Source: Dechloromonas sp. Dech2017
GTDB taxonomy: Bacteria; Pseudomonadota; Gammaproteobacteria; Burkholderiales; Rhodocyclaceae
NCBI GenBank assembly: GCA_009469585.1
Contig: SSXW01000004.1
Span: 1 to 64,000, forward strand
Direction: 5' to 3'
Length of the DNA: 64,000 nt
Shown here: one piece after another, positions 48,932-57,743 of the stretch
How the letters are laid out: each line of letters opens with the position of its first letter
Numbering within the stretch: position 1 is the stretch's first letter
The notes under the pieces: generated by a model
Database searches by the model: none
What the model saw: the letters and a program-made list of their open reading frames with translations, nothing else
What the model was told of the DNA's origin: nothing
Translations under genes and position numbers: made by a program

Positions 48932-49651
48932 TTAAGCGTGGAGGATTTGCCGGCCGAGCAGGCGCAGCTCGCGCCGCCGCGCCGGCCAGTCCGGGCACAA
49001 CTCTTCGACGACTGACCAGAAGCGCGGGCTGTGGTTCATTTCGCGCAGGTGGGCCAGTTCGTGGCAGACGACGTAATCGACGATGGCGAGCGGCATCAGG
49101 ATCAGCCGCCAGTTGAGCGAAATACCGCCGTGCTGGCTGCAACTGCCCCAGCGCGTGCGGGCCGAGGACAGGCGCAACGGCGGCGGGGCGACGCCGAGGC
49201 GGGGGGCGTGGTGGGCCAGGCGTTCGGCGAACACGGCGCGCGCTTTGTCGCGCAGCGCCATTTCCAGCAACTGGCCGGCGTCGGCGGCGGCGCCGGGGCG
49301 GAGGTAAATGAGGCCGGGAGCGAACTGCCAGCGGTGGCGGCCGATCTCGGTGAAGATTACGGTGAGCGGCTCGCCGAGCACCGAGACGACGGTGCCGTCG
49401 GTGATTTCGCGGGCGGCCGGGGGCGGCCGCTCGCGCCAGGCGGCCAGCTTGTCGAGCACCCACTGGCCGTGCTGGCGGATCAGGTTTTCGATGTCGCCGA
49501 GGCGGGCCCGGCTTGGTGCGCCAACGCGCAGGCCGCCTTGGTCGATGGTCAGGCCGATGGTCTTGCGCGGGCTGCGACGCAGGCGATAGGGCACAGCCTG
49601 GCCGGCGATGACGAGCTGGCGTTCAGCCTCAGGTGGCGTTGTGATGGGCAT
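48932..49651 (-). CDS. YgjP-like (DUF45) metallopeptidase
   Basis: Encodes 239 residues. The zinc motif CHELAHLREMNHSPRFW (HExxH plus distal His) is near the C-terminus, preceded by RTRWGSCSQHGGISLNWRL, the standard DUF45/WLM-related signature. The start overlaps the plsC stop by 23 bases, indicating coupling. Probably a cytoplasmic protease of unknown substrate. Confidence 0.88.
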   Translation of the reverse strand: MPITTPPEAERQLVIAGQAVPYRLRRSPRKTIGLTIDQGGLRVGAPSRARLGDIENLIRQHGQWVLDKLAAWRERPPPAAREITDGTVVSVLGEPLTVIFTEIGRHRWQFAPGLIYLRPGAAADAGQLLEMALRDKARAVFAERLAHHAPRLGVAPPPLRLSSARTRWGSCSQHGGISLNWRLILMPLAIVDYVVCHELAHLREMNHSPRFWSVVEELCPDWPARRRELRLLGRQILHA

Positions 49652-50381
49652 TGAGATAGCGGTGCGGCGAGATGCGATGCATTTCGTCCTCGATCCACCC
49701 CTCGGCCCGGCGATTGACTTCCGCCTCGCTCAGGCCGGTGGCGTCGAAGGCCGGGCCGATGCTGACGGTGACGGTGCCCGGCTTCTTCAGGAAGGCCTGG
49801 CGCGGCCACAGTTCGCCGGCGTCGTGGGCGATCGGCACGACCTTGCAGCCGACATGGGTGGCGAGATAGGCGCCGCCCGGCTTGTAGCGCTTCTTCTGCC
49901 CCGGCGGCACGCGCGTGCCTTCCGGGAAGACGATGACGTAGAAGCCCTGGCTTAGGCGCTCGCGGCCCTGGCTGACCACCTGGTCGAGGGCGTCCTTGCC
50001 GGCGGTGCGGTCGATCGAGATCATTTTCATGGCGGCCAGGCCCCAGCCGACGAAGGGCACCTTGAGCAGCTCCTTCTTGAGGACGAAGACGCAGTAGGCA
50101 CCGTCCGGCACGAGATCCTGCAGGGTCATCGTTTCCCAGGCCGACTGGTGCTTGGCGAGGATGACGCAGGGTTCCTTGGGCATGTTTTCCAGGCCGATGA
50201 CGCGGGGCCGGATGCCGAGGAAGTTCTCGACGCCAAACTGGATACCGAGCCGCCACAGCTTGCCGAAGCGGTAGCCCCACAGGCCGCGCAGGGCAAGGGC
50301 TGCGACGATGACGAGGGGGGCGGTGACTACCGACCAGGCGATGGCCCAGGTCATGAAGACGGTGGAGCGGAGGGCGTTCAT
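49629..50381 (-). CDS. plsC: 1-acyl-sn-glycerol-3-phosphate acyltransferase
   Basis: Encodes 250 residues from MNALRSTVFMTWAIAW, whose ATG overlaps the gmhB stop. N-terminal membrane helices precede the acyltransferase motifs AKHQSAWET (HX4E variant of HX4D), the SIDRTAG block and VFPEGTR. It makes phosphatidate from lysophosphatidate. Confidence 0.92.
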   Translation of the reverse strand: MNALRSTVFMTWAIAWSVVTAPLVIVAALALRGLWGYRFGKLWRLGIQFGVENFLGIRPRVIGLENMPKEPCVILAKHQSAWETMTLQDLVPDGAYCVFVLKKELLKVPFVGWGLAAMKMISIDRTAGKDALDQVVSQGRERLSQGFYVIVFPEGTRVPPGQKKRYKPGGAYLATHVGCKVVPIAHDAGELWPRQAFLKKPGTVTVSIGPAFDATGLSEAEVNRRAEGWIEDEMHRISPHRYLNAHHNAT

Positions 50382-50929
50382 TTCTTTTCTTCGCGCAAAA
50401 TGTGGTCGACCGCGGCGGCCAGGTCGGCGAACTCCAGCGTGCCGGCCGGCAGGTCGCCTTCGCCCTTGGTCTTTTCGCCCTTGCCGGTCAGCACCAGCAT
50501 GGGTTGGCAGCCGAGGGCGCCGCCGGCCTGCAGGTCGCGCAGCGAGTCGCCGACGGCCGGGATGCCGGCCAGGTCGACGTTGAAGGTCTCGGAAATGCGC
50601 TTGAACATGCCGGGCTTCGGCTTGCGGCATTCGCACTTCGAATCGGCGGTGTGCGGACAGTAGAAAATGGCGTCGATGCGCCCGCCCTGGGCGACCACCG
50701 CCTTGTGCATCTTGGCGTGGATCTGGTTGAGCATTTCCATGTCGAACAGGCCGCCCCCGACGCCCGACTGGTTGGTCGCCACTACCACCTTGTAGCCGCT
50801 CTGGGTGAGGCGGGCGATGGCCTCCAGGCTGCCCGGGATCGGCTTCCATTCGGCCGGGCTCTTGATGAACTGGGCGGAATCGAAATTGATCACGCCGTCG
50901 CGGTCGAGAATGACGAGCTTGTTGGGCAT
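50378..50929 (-). CDS. gmhB: D-glycero-beta-D-manno-heptose-1,7-bisphosphate 7-phosphatase
   Basis: Encodes 183 residues. HAD phosphatase: ILDRDGVINFDS (nucleophile Asp), VVVATNQSGVGGG, a zinc-loop with CPHTADSKCECRKPKPGM, and VGDSLRDLQAG. It dephosphorylates heptose bisphosphate in LPS core synthesis. It follows glyS after a 74-base gap that contains a short copy of the miniature element. Confidence 0.93.
   Translation of the reverse strand: MPNKLVILDRDGVINFDSAQFIKSPAEWKPIPGSLEAIARLTQSGYKVVVATNQSGVGGGLFDMEMLNQIHAKMHKAVVAQGGRIDAIFYCPHTADSKCECRKPKPGMFKRISETFNVDLAGIPAVGDSLRDLQAGGALGCQPMLVLTGKGEKTKGEGDLPAGTLEFADLAAAVDHILREEKK
50384..50416 (-). repeat. dispersed motif copy 13, at the gmhB 3' end
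   Basis: Minus-strand reading: GCCGCGGTCGACCACATTTT then GAAGAAAAG. It encodes AAAVDHILREEKK at the GmhB C-terminus and overlaps the plsC ribosome-site region. Confidence 0.55.
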
Positions 50930-50944
50930 GGCGGCCTCCCGGTT

Positions 50945-51002
50945 AGAGCCTGTGGGATTTGTCGGCGCGGGGAGCGGGTGTGAACATGAATTTCACGGGC
51001 GC
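50945..51002. mobile_element. short copy of the AGAGCCTGTG miniature element
   Basis: AGAGCCTGTGGGATTTG (50945-50961) and the inverted end with GCGGGTGTGAACATGAATTT correspond to the two termini of the element at 42733-42893, with the centre missing. It lies between glyS and gmhB, directly upstream of the gmhB start. Confidence 0.65.
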
Positions 51003-51003
51003 T

Positions 51004-53118
51004 TCAGGCGGACAGCTTGGACAGGTCGGCAACCTGGTTCATCGCCGCGTACAGCTTGGCGAGCAGGCCGAGGCGGTTGGCGCGCAGGGCCGGGTCGTCG
51101 GCATTGACCATGACGCCGTCGAAGAAGGCGTCGACCGGGGCGCGCAGCGCGGCCAGGGCCTGGAGCGACTCGGCATAGTCGCCGGTGACGAAGGCGGCGT
51201 CGGCGCGCGGCACGACGTCGACCAGGGCGTCGTGCAGGGCGATTTCGGCGGCTTCCTTGAGCAGGGCGTTATCGACCGTGGCTTCGATGGCGTTTTCCAC
51301 CTTCTTCAGGATGTTGCCGACCCGCTTGTTGGCGGCGGCCAGCGCGGCAGCCTCGGGCAGGGCCGAGAAGGCGCGGACGGCGGCCAGGCGCTTGGGGATG
51401 TCGCCCAGGCGCTGCGGCCGCTGGCTGACCACGGCATCGACTTCCTGCGCCGTGTAGCCCTGTTCGCGCAGGTTGCCGGCCAGGCGGTCGTAGATGAAGT
51501 CGGCCAGCGCCGCTTCCGCCGGCTGGAAGCCGTCCACCGCCGCGAAGGCACCGGCGGCCACGGTCAACAGCGAATTGAGCGGCAAATCGAGATTGCCCTC
51601 GGCCAGCATGCGGATGGTGCCCAGGGCGTGGCGGCGCAGCGCGAAGGGGTCGCGGTCGCCGGTCGGGATCTGGCCGATGCCGAACATGCCGACCAGGGTT
51701 TCCAGCTTGTCGGCGAGCGCGACGACGGTGCCGACCAGGCCACGCGGCAGGCTGTCGCCGGCGAAGCGCGGCTTGTAGTGGTCCTCGATGGCGTCGGCGA
51801 TGGCCTCGGCCAGGCCGTCGTGCTGGGCGTAGTAGCGGCCCATGATGCCCTGCAGTTCGGGGAATTCGCCGACCATGTCGGTCAGCAGGTCGGCCTTGGC
51901 CAGCACGGCGGCCTGCTCGGCCTGCAACGCGAGGGCTTCGCCGCCCAGCTGCTGGCCGATGGCGCGGGCGATGGCGGCGACGCGCTGCATGCGCTCGCCC
52001 TGGGTGCCCAGCTTGTTGTGGTACACGACCTTGGCCAGGCCGGCGACGCGGCTTTCCAGCGATTTCTTGCGGTCCTGGTCGAAGAAGAACTTGGCGTCGG
52101 CCAGGCGCGGACGGACGACGCGCTCGTTGCCGCCGATCACCGCCGAGGCGTCGTCCGGGCGGATGTTGCTGACGATCAGGAATTTGTTCGTGAGTTTTCC
52201 GGCGGCGTCGAGCAGCGGGAAGTATTTCTGGTTGGCCTTCATGGTCAGGATCAGGCATTCCTGCGGCACGGCGAGGAATTCCTCCTCGAACTGGCCGATC
52301 AGCACGTTGGGGCGTTCGACCAGGGCGGTGACTTCGTCGAGCAGCGCGTCGTCGTCGATCGGGGTCAGGTCGGCGCCTGCTCGGGCAGCGGCGGCTTCGA
52401 GTTGGCGGACGATCTCGGCCCGGCGCTCGGCGAAGGAGGCGATGACGGCGCCTTCACCGGCCAGCTTGGCGGCGTAGTCGTCGGCGTTGGCCAGGACGAC
52501 CGGATCGATCGCCGCTTCGAAGCGGTGGCCGTGCGTTTCCCGGCCGGCGGTCAGGCCGAGCACGGCAACCGGCACGACTTCGCTGCCATGCAGGGCGGCC
52601 AGGCCGTGGGCCGGGCGGACGAAATTGACGCTGCTCCAGCCGTCGGCCAGCTGGTAGCTCATCACCTTGGGAATGGGCAGCGCGGCCAGCGCGGCTTCGA
52701 GCGCCTTCTGCAGGCCCTCGGCCAGCGTCGCGCCCTTGGCCAGGCTGTCGTAGAACAGGATGTCGGCCTTGCCGTCATTCTCGCGGCGCAGGCCGGCGAC
52801 GGCCGAATCGTCGGCGCCCAGCGCCGCCAGCTTCTTGAGCAGGGCCGGCGTGGCGTTGCCCTCGGCATCGAGGCCGACGGCGACCGGCATCAGCTTCTGC
52901 ACCACCGGTTTGTCGGCGGCGACGGCCAGCACGTCGCTGATGTGGGCGGCCAGGCGGCGCGGCGAGGCGTAGGCGGTGACCGCTGCGGTCGACGCCGATA
53001 ATCCGGCATTTTTCAAATGTTGGGCAACGGTCTGGGCGAAGGACTCGCCCAGCTTCTTCAGCGCCTTGGGCGGCAGTTCTTCAACGAAAAGTTCTACGAG
53101 CAGGTTGTTCGACGACAT
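51004..53118 (-). CDS. glyS: glycyl-tRNA synthetase beta subunit
   Basis: Encodes 704 residues, normal length. LLVELFVEELPPKALKKLGE opens the family, PRRLAAHISDV and HGHRFEAAIDPV follow, and an HD-like region and C-terminal anticodon-binding helices complete it. It pairs with GlyQ to charge tRNA-Gly. It starts 1 base after the glyQ stop. A dispersed motif encodes SASTAAVTAY near the N-terminus. Confidence 0.96.
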   Translation of the reverse strand: MSSNNLLVELFVEELPPKALKKLGESFAQTVAQHLKNAGLSASTAAVTAYASPRRLAAHISDVLAVAADKPVVQKLMPVAVGLDAEGNATPALLKKLAALGADDSAVAGLRRENDGKADILFYDSLAKGATLAEGLQKALEAALAALPIPKVMSYQLADGWSSVNFVRPAHGLAALHGSEVVPVAVLGLTAGRETHGHRFEAAIDPVVLANADDYAAKLAGEGAVIASFAERRAEIVRQLEAAAARAGADLTPIDDDALLDEVTALVERPNVLIGQFEEEFLAVPQECLILTMKANQKYFPLLDAAGKLTNKFLIVSNIRPDDASAVIGGNERVVRPRLADAKFFFDQDRKKSLESRVAGLAKVVYHNKLGTQGERMQRVAAIARAIGQQLGGEALALQAEQAAVLAKADLLTDMVGEFPELQGIMGRYYAQHDGLAEAIADAIEDHYKPRFAGDSLPRGLVGTVVALADKLETLVGMFGIGQIPTGDRDPFALRRHALGTIRMLAEGNLDLPLNSLLTVAAGAFAAVDGFQPAEAALADFIYDRLAGNLREQGYTAQEVDAVVSQRPQRLGDIPKRLAAVRAFSALPEAAALAAANKRVGNILKKVENAIEATVDNALLKEAAEIALHDALVDVVPRADAAFVTGDYAESLQALAALRAPVDAFFDGVMVNADDPALRANRLGLLAKLYAAMNQVADLSKLSA
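52982..53017 (+). repeat. dispersed motif copy 14, inside glyS
   Basis: GCTGCGGTCGACGCCGATAA then GGCATTTTTC and CAAATG. In frame near the start of glyS. Confidence 0.6.
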
Positions 53119-53119
53119 A

Positions 53120-54064
53120 TCAGGCGGCTTTCTTGGCGTTCTGTTCTGCGAGCTTGGCCAGCACTTCGCCGGCCCATTCCTTGGGCGCCATCGGGAAACC
53201 GAGGCGGGCGCGCGATTCGAGGTAGGCCTGGGCGACGGCGCGGGCCAGGTTGCGGATGCGGCCGATGTAGGCGGCGCGCTCGGTCACCGAGATGGCGCCG
53301 CGGGCGTCGAGCAGGTTGAAGGTGTGGGCCGCCTTCAATACCTGTTCGTAGGCCGGCAGCGCCAGGCGGGCGCCCATCAGGTGCTGGGCCTGCTTCTCGT
53401 GCGCCCCGAAGGCGTGGAACAGGAAATCGACGTCGGAATGCTCGAAATTGTAGGTCGATTGCTCGACCTCGTTCTGGTGATAGACGTCGCCGTAGGTCAG
53501 GCCTTCCGTCCACACCAGGTCATAGACGTTCTCGACGCCCTGCAGGTACATGGCCAGGCGCTCGATGCCGTAGGTGATTTCGCCGGTGATCGGCTTGCAG
53601 TCGATGCCGCCGACCTGCTGGAAGTAGGTGAATTGGGTCACTTCCATGCCGTTCATCCAGACTTCCCAACCGAGGCCCCAGGCGCCCAGCGTCGGGTTTT
53701 CCCAGTCGTCTTCGACGAAGCGCACGTCGTTCTTCTTCAGGTCGAAACCGAGGGCTTCGAGCGAGCCGAGGTAGAGCTCGAGGATGTTGTCCGGCGCCGG
53801 CTTCAAGACCACCTGGTACTGGTAGTAGTGCTGCATGCGGTTGGGGTTCTCGCCGTAGCGGCCGTCTTTCGGGCGGCGCGACGGCTGCACGTAGGCCGCC
53901 TTCCACGGCTCGGGGCCGAGGGCGCGCAGGAAGGTGGCGGTGTGGCTGGTGCCGGCGCCGACTTCCATGTCGTAGGGCTGGAGCAGGGCGCAGCCCTGGG
54001 CGCTCCAGTATTGCTGCAAACGCAGGATGATTTCTTGAAACGTCGGTTTGTTGCTGGTCGTCAT
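53120..54064 (-). CDS. glyQ: glycyl-tRNA synthetase alpha subunit
   Basis: Encodes 314 residues from [16 protein letters not shown]. The upstream in-frame extension is intergenic and non-conserved. Class II motifs are [38 protein letters not shown] and [20 protein letters not shown]. It is the catalytic subunit and is cotranscribed with glyS. Confidence 0.96.
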   Translation of the reverse strand: MTTSNKPTFQEIILRLQQYWSAQGCALLQPYDMEVGAGTSHTATFLRALGPEPWKAAYVQPSRRPKDGRYGENPNRMQHYYQYQVVLKPAPDNILELYLGSLEALGFDLKKNDVRFVEDDWENPTLGAWGLGWEVWMNGMEVTQFTYFQQVGGIDCKPITGEITYGIERLAMYLQGVENVYDLVWTEGLTYGDVYHQNEVEQSTYNFEHSDVDFLFHAFGAHEKQAQHLMGARLALPAYEQVLKAAHTFNLLDARGAISVTERAAYIGRIRNLARAVAQAYLESRARLGFPMAPKEWAGEVLAKLAEQNAKKAA

Positions 54065-54205
54065 CGGACGCCCTCGGTGGTGTGCGGAAACCGGTGATTT
54101 TACTTGCTTTTGCCATGCTCCGGCACAGGCTGTCCGGTCGGTATTTGGTCCGGCCGGGGCGACCGGCGGGCAGCCTTGCCGGGCGGGGCTTGGCGGGGTG
54201 AGTGT

Positions 54206-54220
54206 TGTTGCTGCGCAACA
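54206..54220. promoter_or_regulatory. palindrome TGTTGC-N3-GCAACA, upstream copy
   Basis: Perfect 6-bp arms with TGC spacer, centred 80 bases before the second copy. Candidate operator half of a pair. Confidence 0.5.
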
Positions 54221-54248
54221 GATTTTCCCGTGCCGGAGCCGGCTTGTT

Positions 54249-54277
54249 TTGACGAAATTCAATGGAATCAATATACT
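54249..54277 (+). promoter_or_regulatory. sigma-70-type promoter upstream of the transglycosylase gene
   Basis: TTGACG (54249-54254), 17-base spacer, TATACT (54272-54277). Unusually close to consensus in this GC-rich DNA. Predicted transcript start near 54284 gives a leader of about 155 bases. Confidence 0.65.
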
Positions 54278-54285
54278 GCGAACCG

Positions 54286-54300
54286 TGTTGCGGTGCAACA
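54286..54300. promoter_or_regulatory. palindrome TGTTGC-N3-GCAACA, downstream copy
   Basis: Same arms as the upstream copy with GGT spacer, overlapping the predicted transcript start, a typical repressor position. Confidence 0.5.
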
Positions 54301-54439
54301 TCGGTTTCCCGGGCGCTTTGCGTGCTGCCATGCGGGATCCGGGCGGGCCAGGCGGCTTGCGTCCGACCGGTGTCGTACCCCCCTGTAACCGTTCGCTGAC
54401 CCGGCAGTTTGGGTGAGTGGCAACAGTCAAGGAGGTCGC

Positions 54440-55126
54440 ATGTTCGCTACGACCGTTTTATCGCCTGCCGTGCAGCGCGTTTCCGTAGCCGCCATCAATT
54501 TTTTGCAGAAGTTCCTGATGGTGGTTGGTTTGATTTTCATCATTGGCCTGTTCGGCGTACAAGGCGCCCGGCCCGACCTGATCGACAGCCTGAAGTCCTT
54601 CCTGCCGGCCGTCGAGGCCAGCCCCGAAGTGGCCGGCGACGAGGCCGAGGAGCCGGCCGACGCCGGCAACGGCAAGCTGACGCCGCGCATGCAGGGTGTG
54701 CTGGATTACGTTTCCAAGCGCTACCGCGTGTCGCACGAGGCACTGCAGCCGATCTTCTCGACGGCCCAGGAAGTCGGCCAGGAGCTGAAGCTCGATCCGC
54801 TGCTGATCATCGCCGTGATCGGCGTCGAATCCGGCTTCAACCCCTTCTCGCAGAGCGTCTATGGCGCCCAGGGGCTGATGCAGGTGGTGCCGCGCTTCCA
54901 CCAGGACAAGCTGCCGGAAGAGACCGATTCCTTCCTCGATCCGGTGACCAACGTCCAGGTCGGCGCCCGCGTGCTCAAGGAGTCGATCTTCCGCAGCGGC
55001 GGCCTGGAAAACGGCCTGCAGCAGTTCGGCGGCGCCCTCAAGGATCCGGAACGCCGCTACGCCGGCAAGGTGCTGGCCGAAAAGCAGCGCCTCGAGCAGG
55101 CCGTGCAGCGCAAGCGCGCTGCCTGA
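54440..55126 (+). CDS. membrane-anchored lytic transglycosylase (SLT domain)
   Basis: Encodes 228 residues from [13 protein letters not shown], with an AAGGAGG site 5 bases ahead. One N-terminal membrane helix (about 22-42) is followed by an acidic linker and a transglycosylase SLT domain with catalytic Glu in [14 protein letters not shown], then [14 protein letters not shown]. It cleaves peptidoglycan glycan chains in the periplasm. The C-terminus is basic. Confidence 0.9.
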   Translation: MFATTVLSPAVQRVSVAAINFLQKFLMVVGLIFIIGLFGVQGARPDLIDSLKSFLPAVEASPEVAGDEAEEPADAGNGKLTPRMQGVLDYVSKRYRVSHEALQPIFSTAQEVGQELKLDPLLIIAVIGVESGFNPFSQSVYGAQGLMQVVPRFHQDKLPEETDSFLDPVTNVQVGARVLKESIFRSGGLENGLQQFGGALKDPERRYAGKVLAEKQRLEQAVQRKRAA

Positions 55127-55235
55127 TACGCCCGGGACAGGTCGCCCGCTGCGCTGCCGCCGGGCCGGTCGTTAGCCGGCCTGCGCCGGCCGCGGCTTGG
55201 CCGGCGCCCGGGTCGGCCCTGGATCAGCCGACGCC

Positions 55236-56075
55236 TTACCCGGCCGGCGGATCGATGAATTCCAGCAACTCGCCGACGAAACGCTCGCGCTGCCACTGGT
55301 GCGGCGAGTGGTCGGTGCCTTCGTAGATGCGCAGCACGGCGTTGGGGATGGCGTCGGCGACGTAGCGCGCCGTCGCCGCGTGGTAGAAATTGCTCTCGCC
55401 GCCATAGACGAGCAGCGTCGGCAGCGGGATCTTGGCCAGCACGTCGCGGTAGTCGGCGGCGGTCAGGCTCAGCCAGCAGTTGATCAGCGGCTCCGGGTCC
55501 TGCGCCTGCAGCGCGGTGCGCGAGCGTTGCCAGCCGCTGGCGTTCTGCAAATACTTTTCCTCGGCCCGCTTGTTGAGGCCGAGCGCCGTCAGCTTGAGCA
55601 CGCCCTCGGCGAAATCGTCGCGCAGCCAGCCGACCAGCTCGTCGTTGCGGTCGACGCCAAAATTCCCGTAAATCCCGTGTTCCCAGTCGTCGGCCGTCAG
55701 CAGCCTGGGCGACTGGTCGATCAGGCACAGCTTGCCCAGGCCGTGCGGCCCGTGGTCGCGCAGGTACTGCCAGAGGGTGAGGGCGCCCATCGAGTGGCCG
55801 ACGGCGGTGGCCCCGGCGATGGCGTAGTGGTCGATCAGGTTCTTCAGGTCGCGCGCCATGCGGGCCACGGTCGCCGAGCCGGCGTGGGCCAGCCGGTGGC
55901 CGCCGTGGCCGCGCGCATCCCAGCGATAGACGCGATGCCGGGCATTGAGCTCGGCCAGGAAAGGGAACCACTCCTGGTGGCTGGCGGTCCAGCCGTGCAG
56001 CAGGATCAGCGGCGGCCCCTCGCCGGAAATCTTGACGTGGATCTTTTCGCCGTCGTCGGCCAGGAAATGCGTCAT
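55236..56075 (-). CDS. alpha/beta hydrolase
   Basis: Encodes 279 residues. LILLHGWTASHQEWFPFL holds the oxyanion region, GHSMGALTLWQY the nucleophile Ser, and an Asp/His pair near PTLLVYGGES and GTDHSPHQW. It is cytoplasmic with no signal peptide. Substrate unknown. Divergent from the MBL gene. Confidence 0.88.
   Translation of the reverse strand: MTHFLADDGEKIHVKISGEGPPLILLHGWTASHQEWFPFLAELNARHRVYRWDARGHGGHRLAHAGSATVARMARDLKNLIDHYAIAGATAVGHSMGALTLWQYLRDHGPHGLGKLCLIDQSPRLLTADDWEHGIYGNFGVDRNDELVGWLRDDFAEGVLKLTALGLNKRAEEKYLQNASGWQRSRTALQAQDPEPLINCWLSLTAADYRDVLAKIPLPTLLVYGGESNFYHAATARYVADAIPNAVLRIYEGTDHSPHQWQRERFVGELLEFIDPPAG
55645..55677 (+). repeat. dispersed motif copy 15, inside the alpha/beta hydrolase gene
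   Basis: TTGCGGTCGACGCCAAAATT then CCGTAAATCC. It encodes GIYGNFGVDRNDE in frame. Confidence 0.6.
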
Positions 56076-56142
56076 CGGGGTTCTCGTTGAAATCGTCAGG
56101 CCGCCAGTATAATCCCTGGCTTCAATACGCAGGAGTATGGAA

Positions 56143-57087
56143 ATGTTCGACTGGAGAGACTACGGCAACGGCATCATCGCCTTCGACGCCGGCTACGTGC
56201 GCCCCATCCTGGCCGCCATCCATATGGTCGTCGACGACGGCCGCGTCGCCCTCATCGACACCGGCAGCAACGACTCGCTGCCCAACGTGCGGGAAGCGCT
56301 GAACAAGGTCGGCCTGGGCCGCGACGCCGTCGACTACGTCATCCTCACCCACATCCACCTCGACCACGCCGGCGGCGCCGGCACGCTGATGCGCGAATTC
56401 CCCAACGCCAAACTGGTCGTCCATCCGCGCGGTTCGCGCCACATGGCCGAGCCGTCCAAGCTGGTCGCCGGCGTGACGGCGGTGTACGGCGAGGAATACG
56501 TCGAAAAGGTCTACGGCGACATCCTGCCCATTCCCGCCGAGCGCATCATCGACGCCGACGAAGGCCTCACCTTGCAACTCGGCCGGCGCCAGCTGCTGAT
56601 CATCGACACCCCGGGCCACGCCAAGCACCACGTCTGCATCGTCGACCGGCAAGCCGAGGCCATCTTCACCGGCGACATGTTCGGCCTCTCCTACCGCGAA
56701 TTCGACGTAGCCGGCCGCCAGTTCATCCTGCCCACGACGACGCCGACCCAGTTCGACCCGGCCGCCATGCACGCCTCGATCGACCGCCTGCTCGGCTACC
56801 GGCCGCGCCTCATGTACCTGACCCACTACGCCCAACTGACCGACCCGGCGGCCCAGGCCGCTGAGCTGCACCGCCGCCTCGACGCCCACGTCGCCATCGC
56901 CGAAGCCCATGCCGGCGACGGCGAAAACCGGCACGAAGCGACCAAGCAGGCGCTGACCGACTACCTGCTGGGCGAACTGCGCAGCCACGGTTGCACCCTG
57001 CCCGAAGCGGCCATTCTCGACATCCTGGCCACCGACCTCGAACTCAACACCCAAGGCCTGACCTGGTGGCTGGATCATCGGGAGTGA
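56143..57087 (+). CDS. MBL-fold metallohydrolase
   Basis: Encodes 314 residues from MFDWRDYGNGIIAFDAGYV. The ATG at 56143 is preferred since AGGAG lies about 8 bases ahead, too close to the one at 56137. The metal motif is LTHIHLDHAGGAG (HxHxDH), with further His in DTPGHAKHHVC and the Asp in FTGDMFGLSYR. It belongs to the broad glyoxalase II/lactonase group. Substrate unknown. Confidence 0.88.
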   Translation: MFDWRDYGNGIIAFDAGYVRPILAAIHMVVDDGRVALIDTGSNDSLPNVREALNKVGLGRDAVDYVILTHIHLDHAGGAGTLMREFPNAKLVVHPRGSRHMAEPSKLVAGVTAVYGEEYVEKVYGDILPIPAERIIDADEGLTLQLGRRQLLIIDTPGHAKHHVCIVDRQAEAIFTGDMFGLSYREFDVAGRQFILPTTTPTQFDPAAMHASIDRLLGYRPRLMYLTHYAQLTDPAAQAAELHRRLDAHVAIAEAHAGDGENRHEATKQALTDYLLGELRSHGCTLPEAAILDILATDLELNTQGLTWWLDHRE

Positions 57088-57096
57088 TTGATGGAT

Positions 57097-57122
57097 AGCC
57101 GAGCCTCAAGCGAGGCTCGGCT
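57097..57122 (+). terminator. hairpin after the MBL gene
   Basis: An 11-bp stem AGCCGAGCCTC / GAGGCTCGGCT with a 4-base loop lies 9 bases past the stop. No T-run, so possibly a rho-dependent or stabilising hairpin. Confidence 0.5.
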
Positions 57123-57141
57123 GCCCGGCGGCTTCACATTC

Positions 57142-57178
57142 CTGCGGTCAACCGGAAAAAATAGCTAAAAATGAAATG
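57142..57178 (+). repeat. dispersed motif copy 16, left flank of the AT-rich cassette
   Basis: CTGCGGTCAACCGGAAAAAA then GCTAAAAATGAAAT. Same orientation and same TCAACC variant as copy 17, 565 bases away. Confidence 0.85.
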
Positions 57179-57312
57179 GCTGTGTTTGGAGTGAAGTCAG
57201 GTGCGGAGAATTGATATGCGATATGATTTTCGATGCAGGTTGTTTTTTCTCGTGCGGCAAATCCTATGATTTATAGGCGCTGTTTAGCGGCGCGGGTTTG
57301 GTACCCCATCAC

Positions 57313-57633
57313 ATGATGACTGAACGAACTTTATCCAACCTTCTCCGAGCATCTACCTTGATAGTGATTGCCGGGTTCTTTTTAATGCAAATCGTATTTC
57401 CGGAAGTCGTAATGCCAGGGTATATAAGGTATGGATATGCTCTTGCATTTGGCGCGACGCCAATCTTGTTAATGATGAAGGTGGTTTCCAGAATTTTTCT
57501 TATCGGGTTAAAAGGACAACCCCTATCGTCTATCGAGCAGATGTTCATGTTTTTTTATGTGCTCTTAACAAAAGAAGCACGGGAAGAATGGCGTAGCTAC
57601 ATAAACGACCAGAGAAACAAAGGGGTTTCATAG
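57313..57633 (+). CDS. small membrane protein in AT-rich cassette
   Basis: Encodes about 106 residues from the first ATG of MMTERTLSNLLRAS (57316 is possible). Two hydrophobic helices (about 13-32 and 37-55) are followed by a charged C-terminus (LLTKEAREEWRSYINDQRN). Its A/T-rich codons are unlike every neighbour and suggest recent transfer. No family recognised. Confidence 0.5.
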   Translation: MMTERTLSNLLRASTLIVIAGFFLMQIVFPEVVMPGYIRYGYALAFGATPILLMMKVVSRIFLIGLKGQPLSSIEQMFMFFYVLLTKEAREEWRSYINDQRNKGVS

Positions 57634-57706
57634 CAAATGTCGCATCCCGGCATTGACCAGAACGTCTGAGCTAACTACCCCCCGCTTAGGGCAAATAGCA
57701 CCTTCC

Positions 57707-57743
57707 CGCGGTCAACCAGAAAAAACGCTCAATTTTCAAATTC
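57707..57743 (+). repeat. dispersed motif copy 17, right flank of the AT-rich cassette
   Basis: CGCGGTCAACCAGAAAAAAC then CAATTTTCAAATTC. It overlaps the stop codon of lnt. Confidence 0.8.

Larger units (their letters stand above)
54065..54439. other. divergent intergenic region glyQ / lytic transglycosylase
   Basis: 375 bases with no credible gene. It holds a good sigma-70 promoter facing right (54249-54277) flanked by two identical-arm palindromes (54206-54220, 54286-54300). I see nothing else recognisable. Confidence 0.6.
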
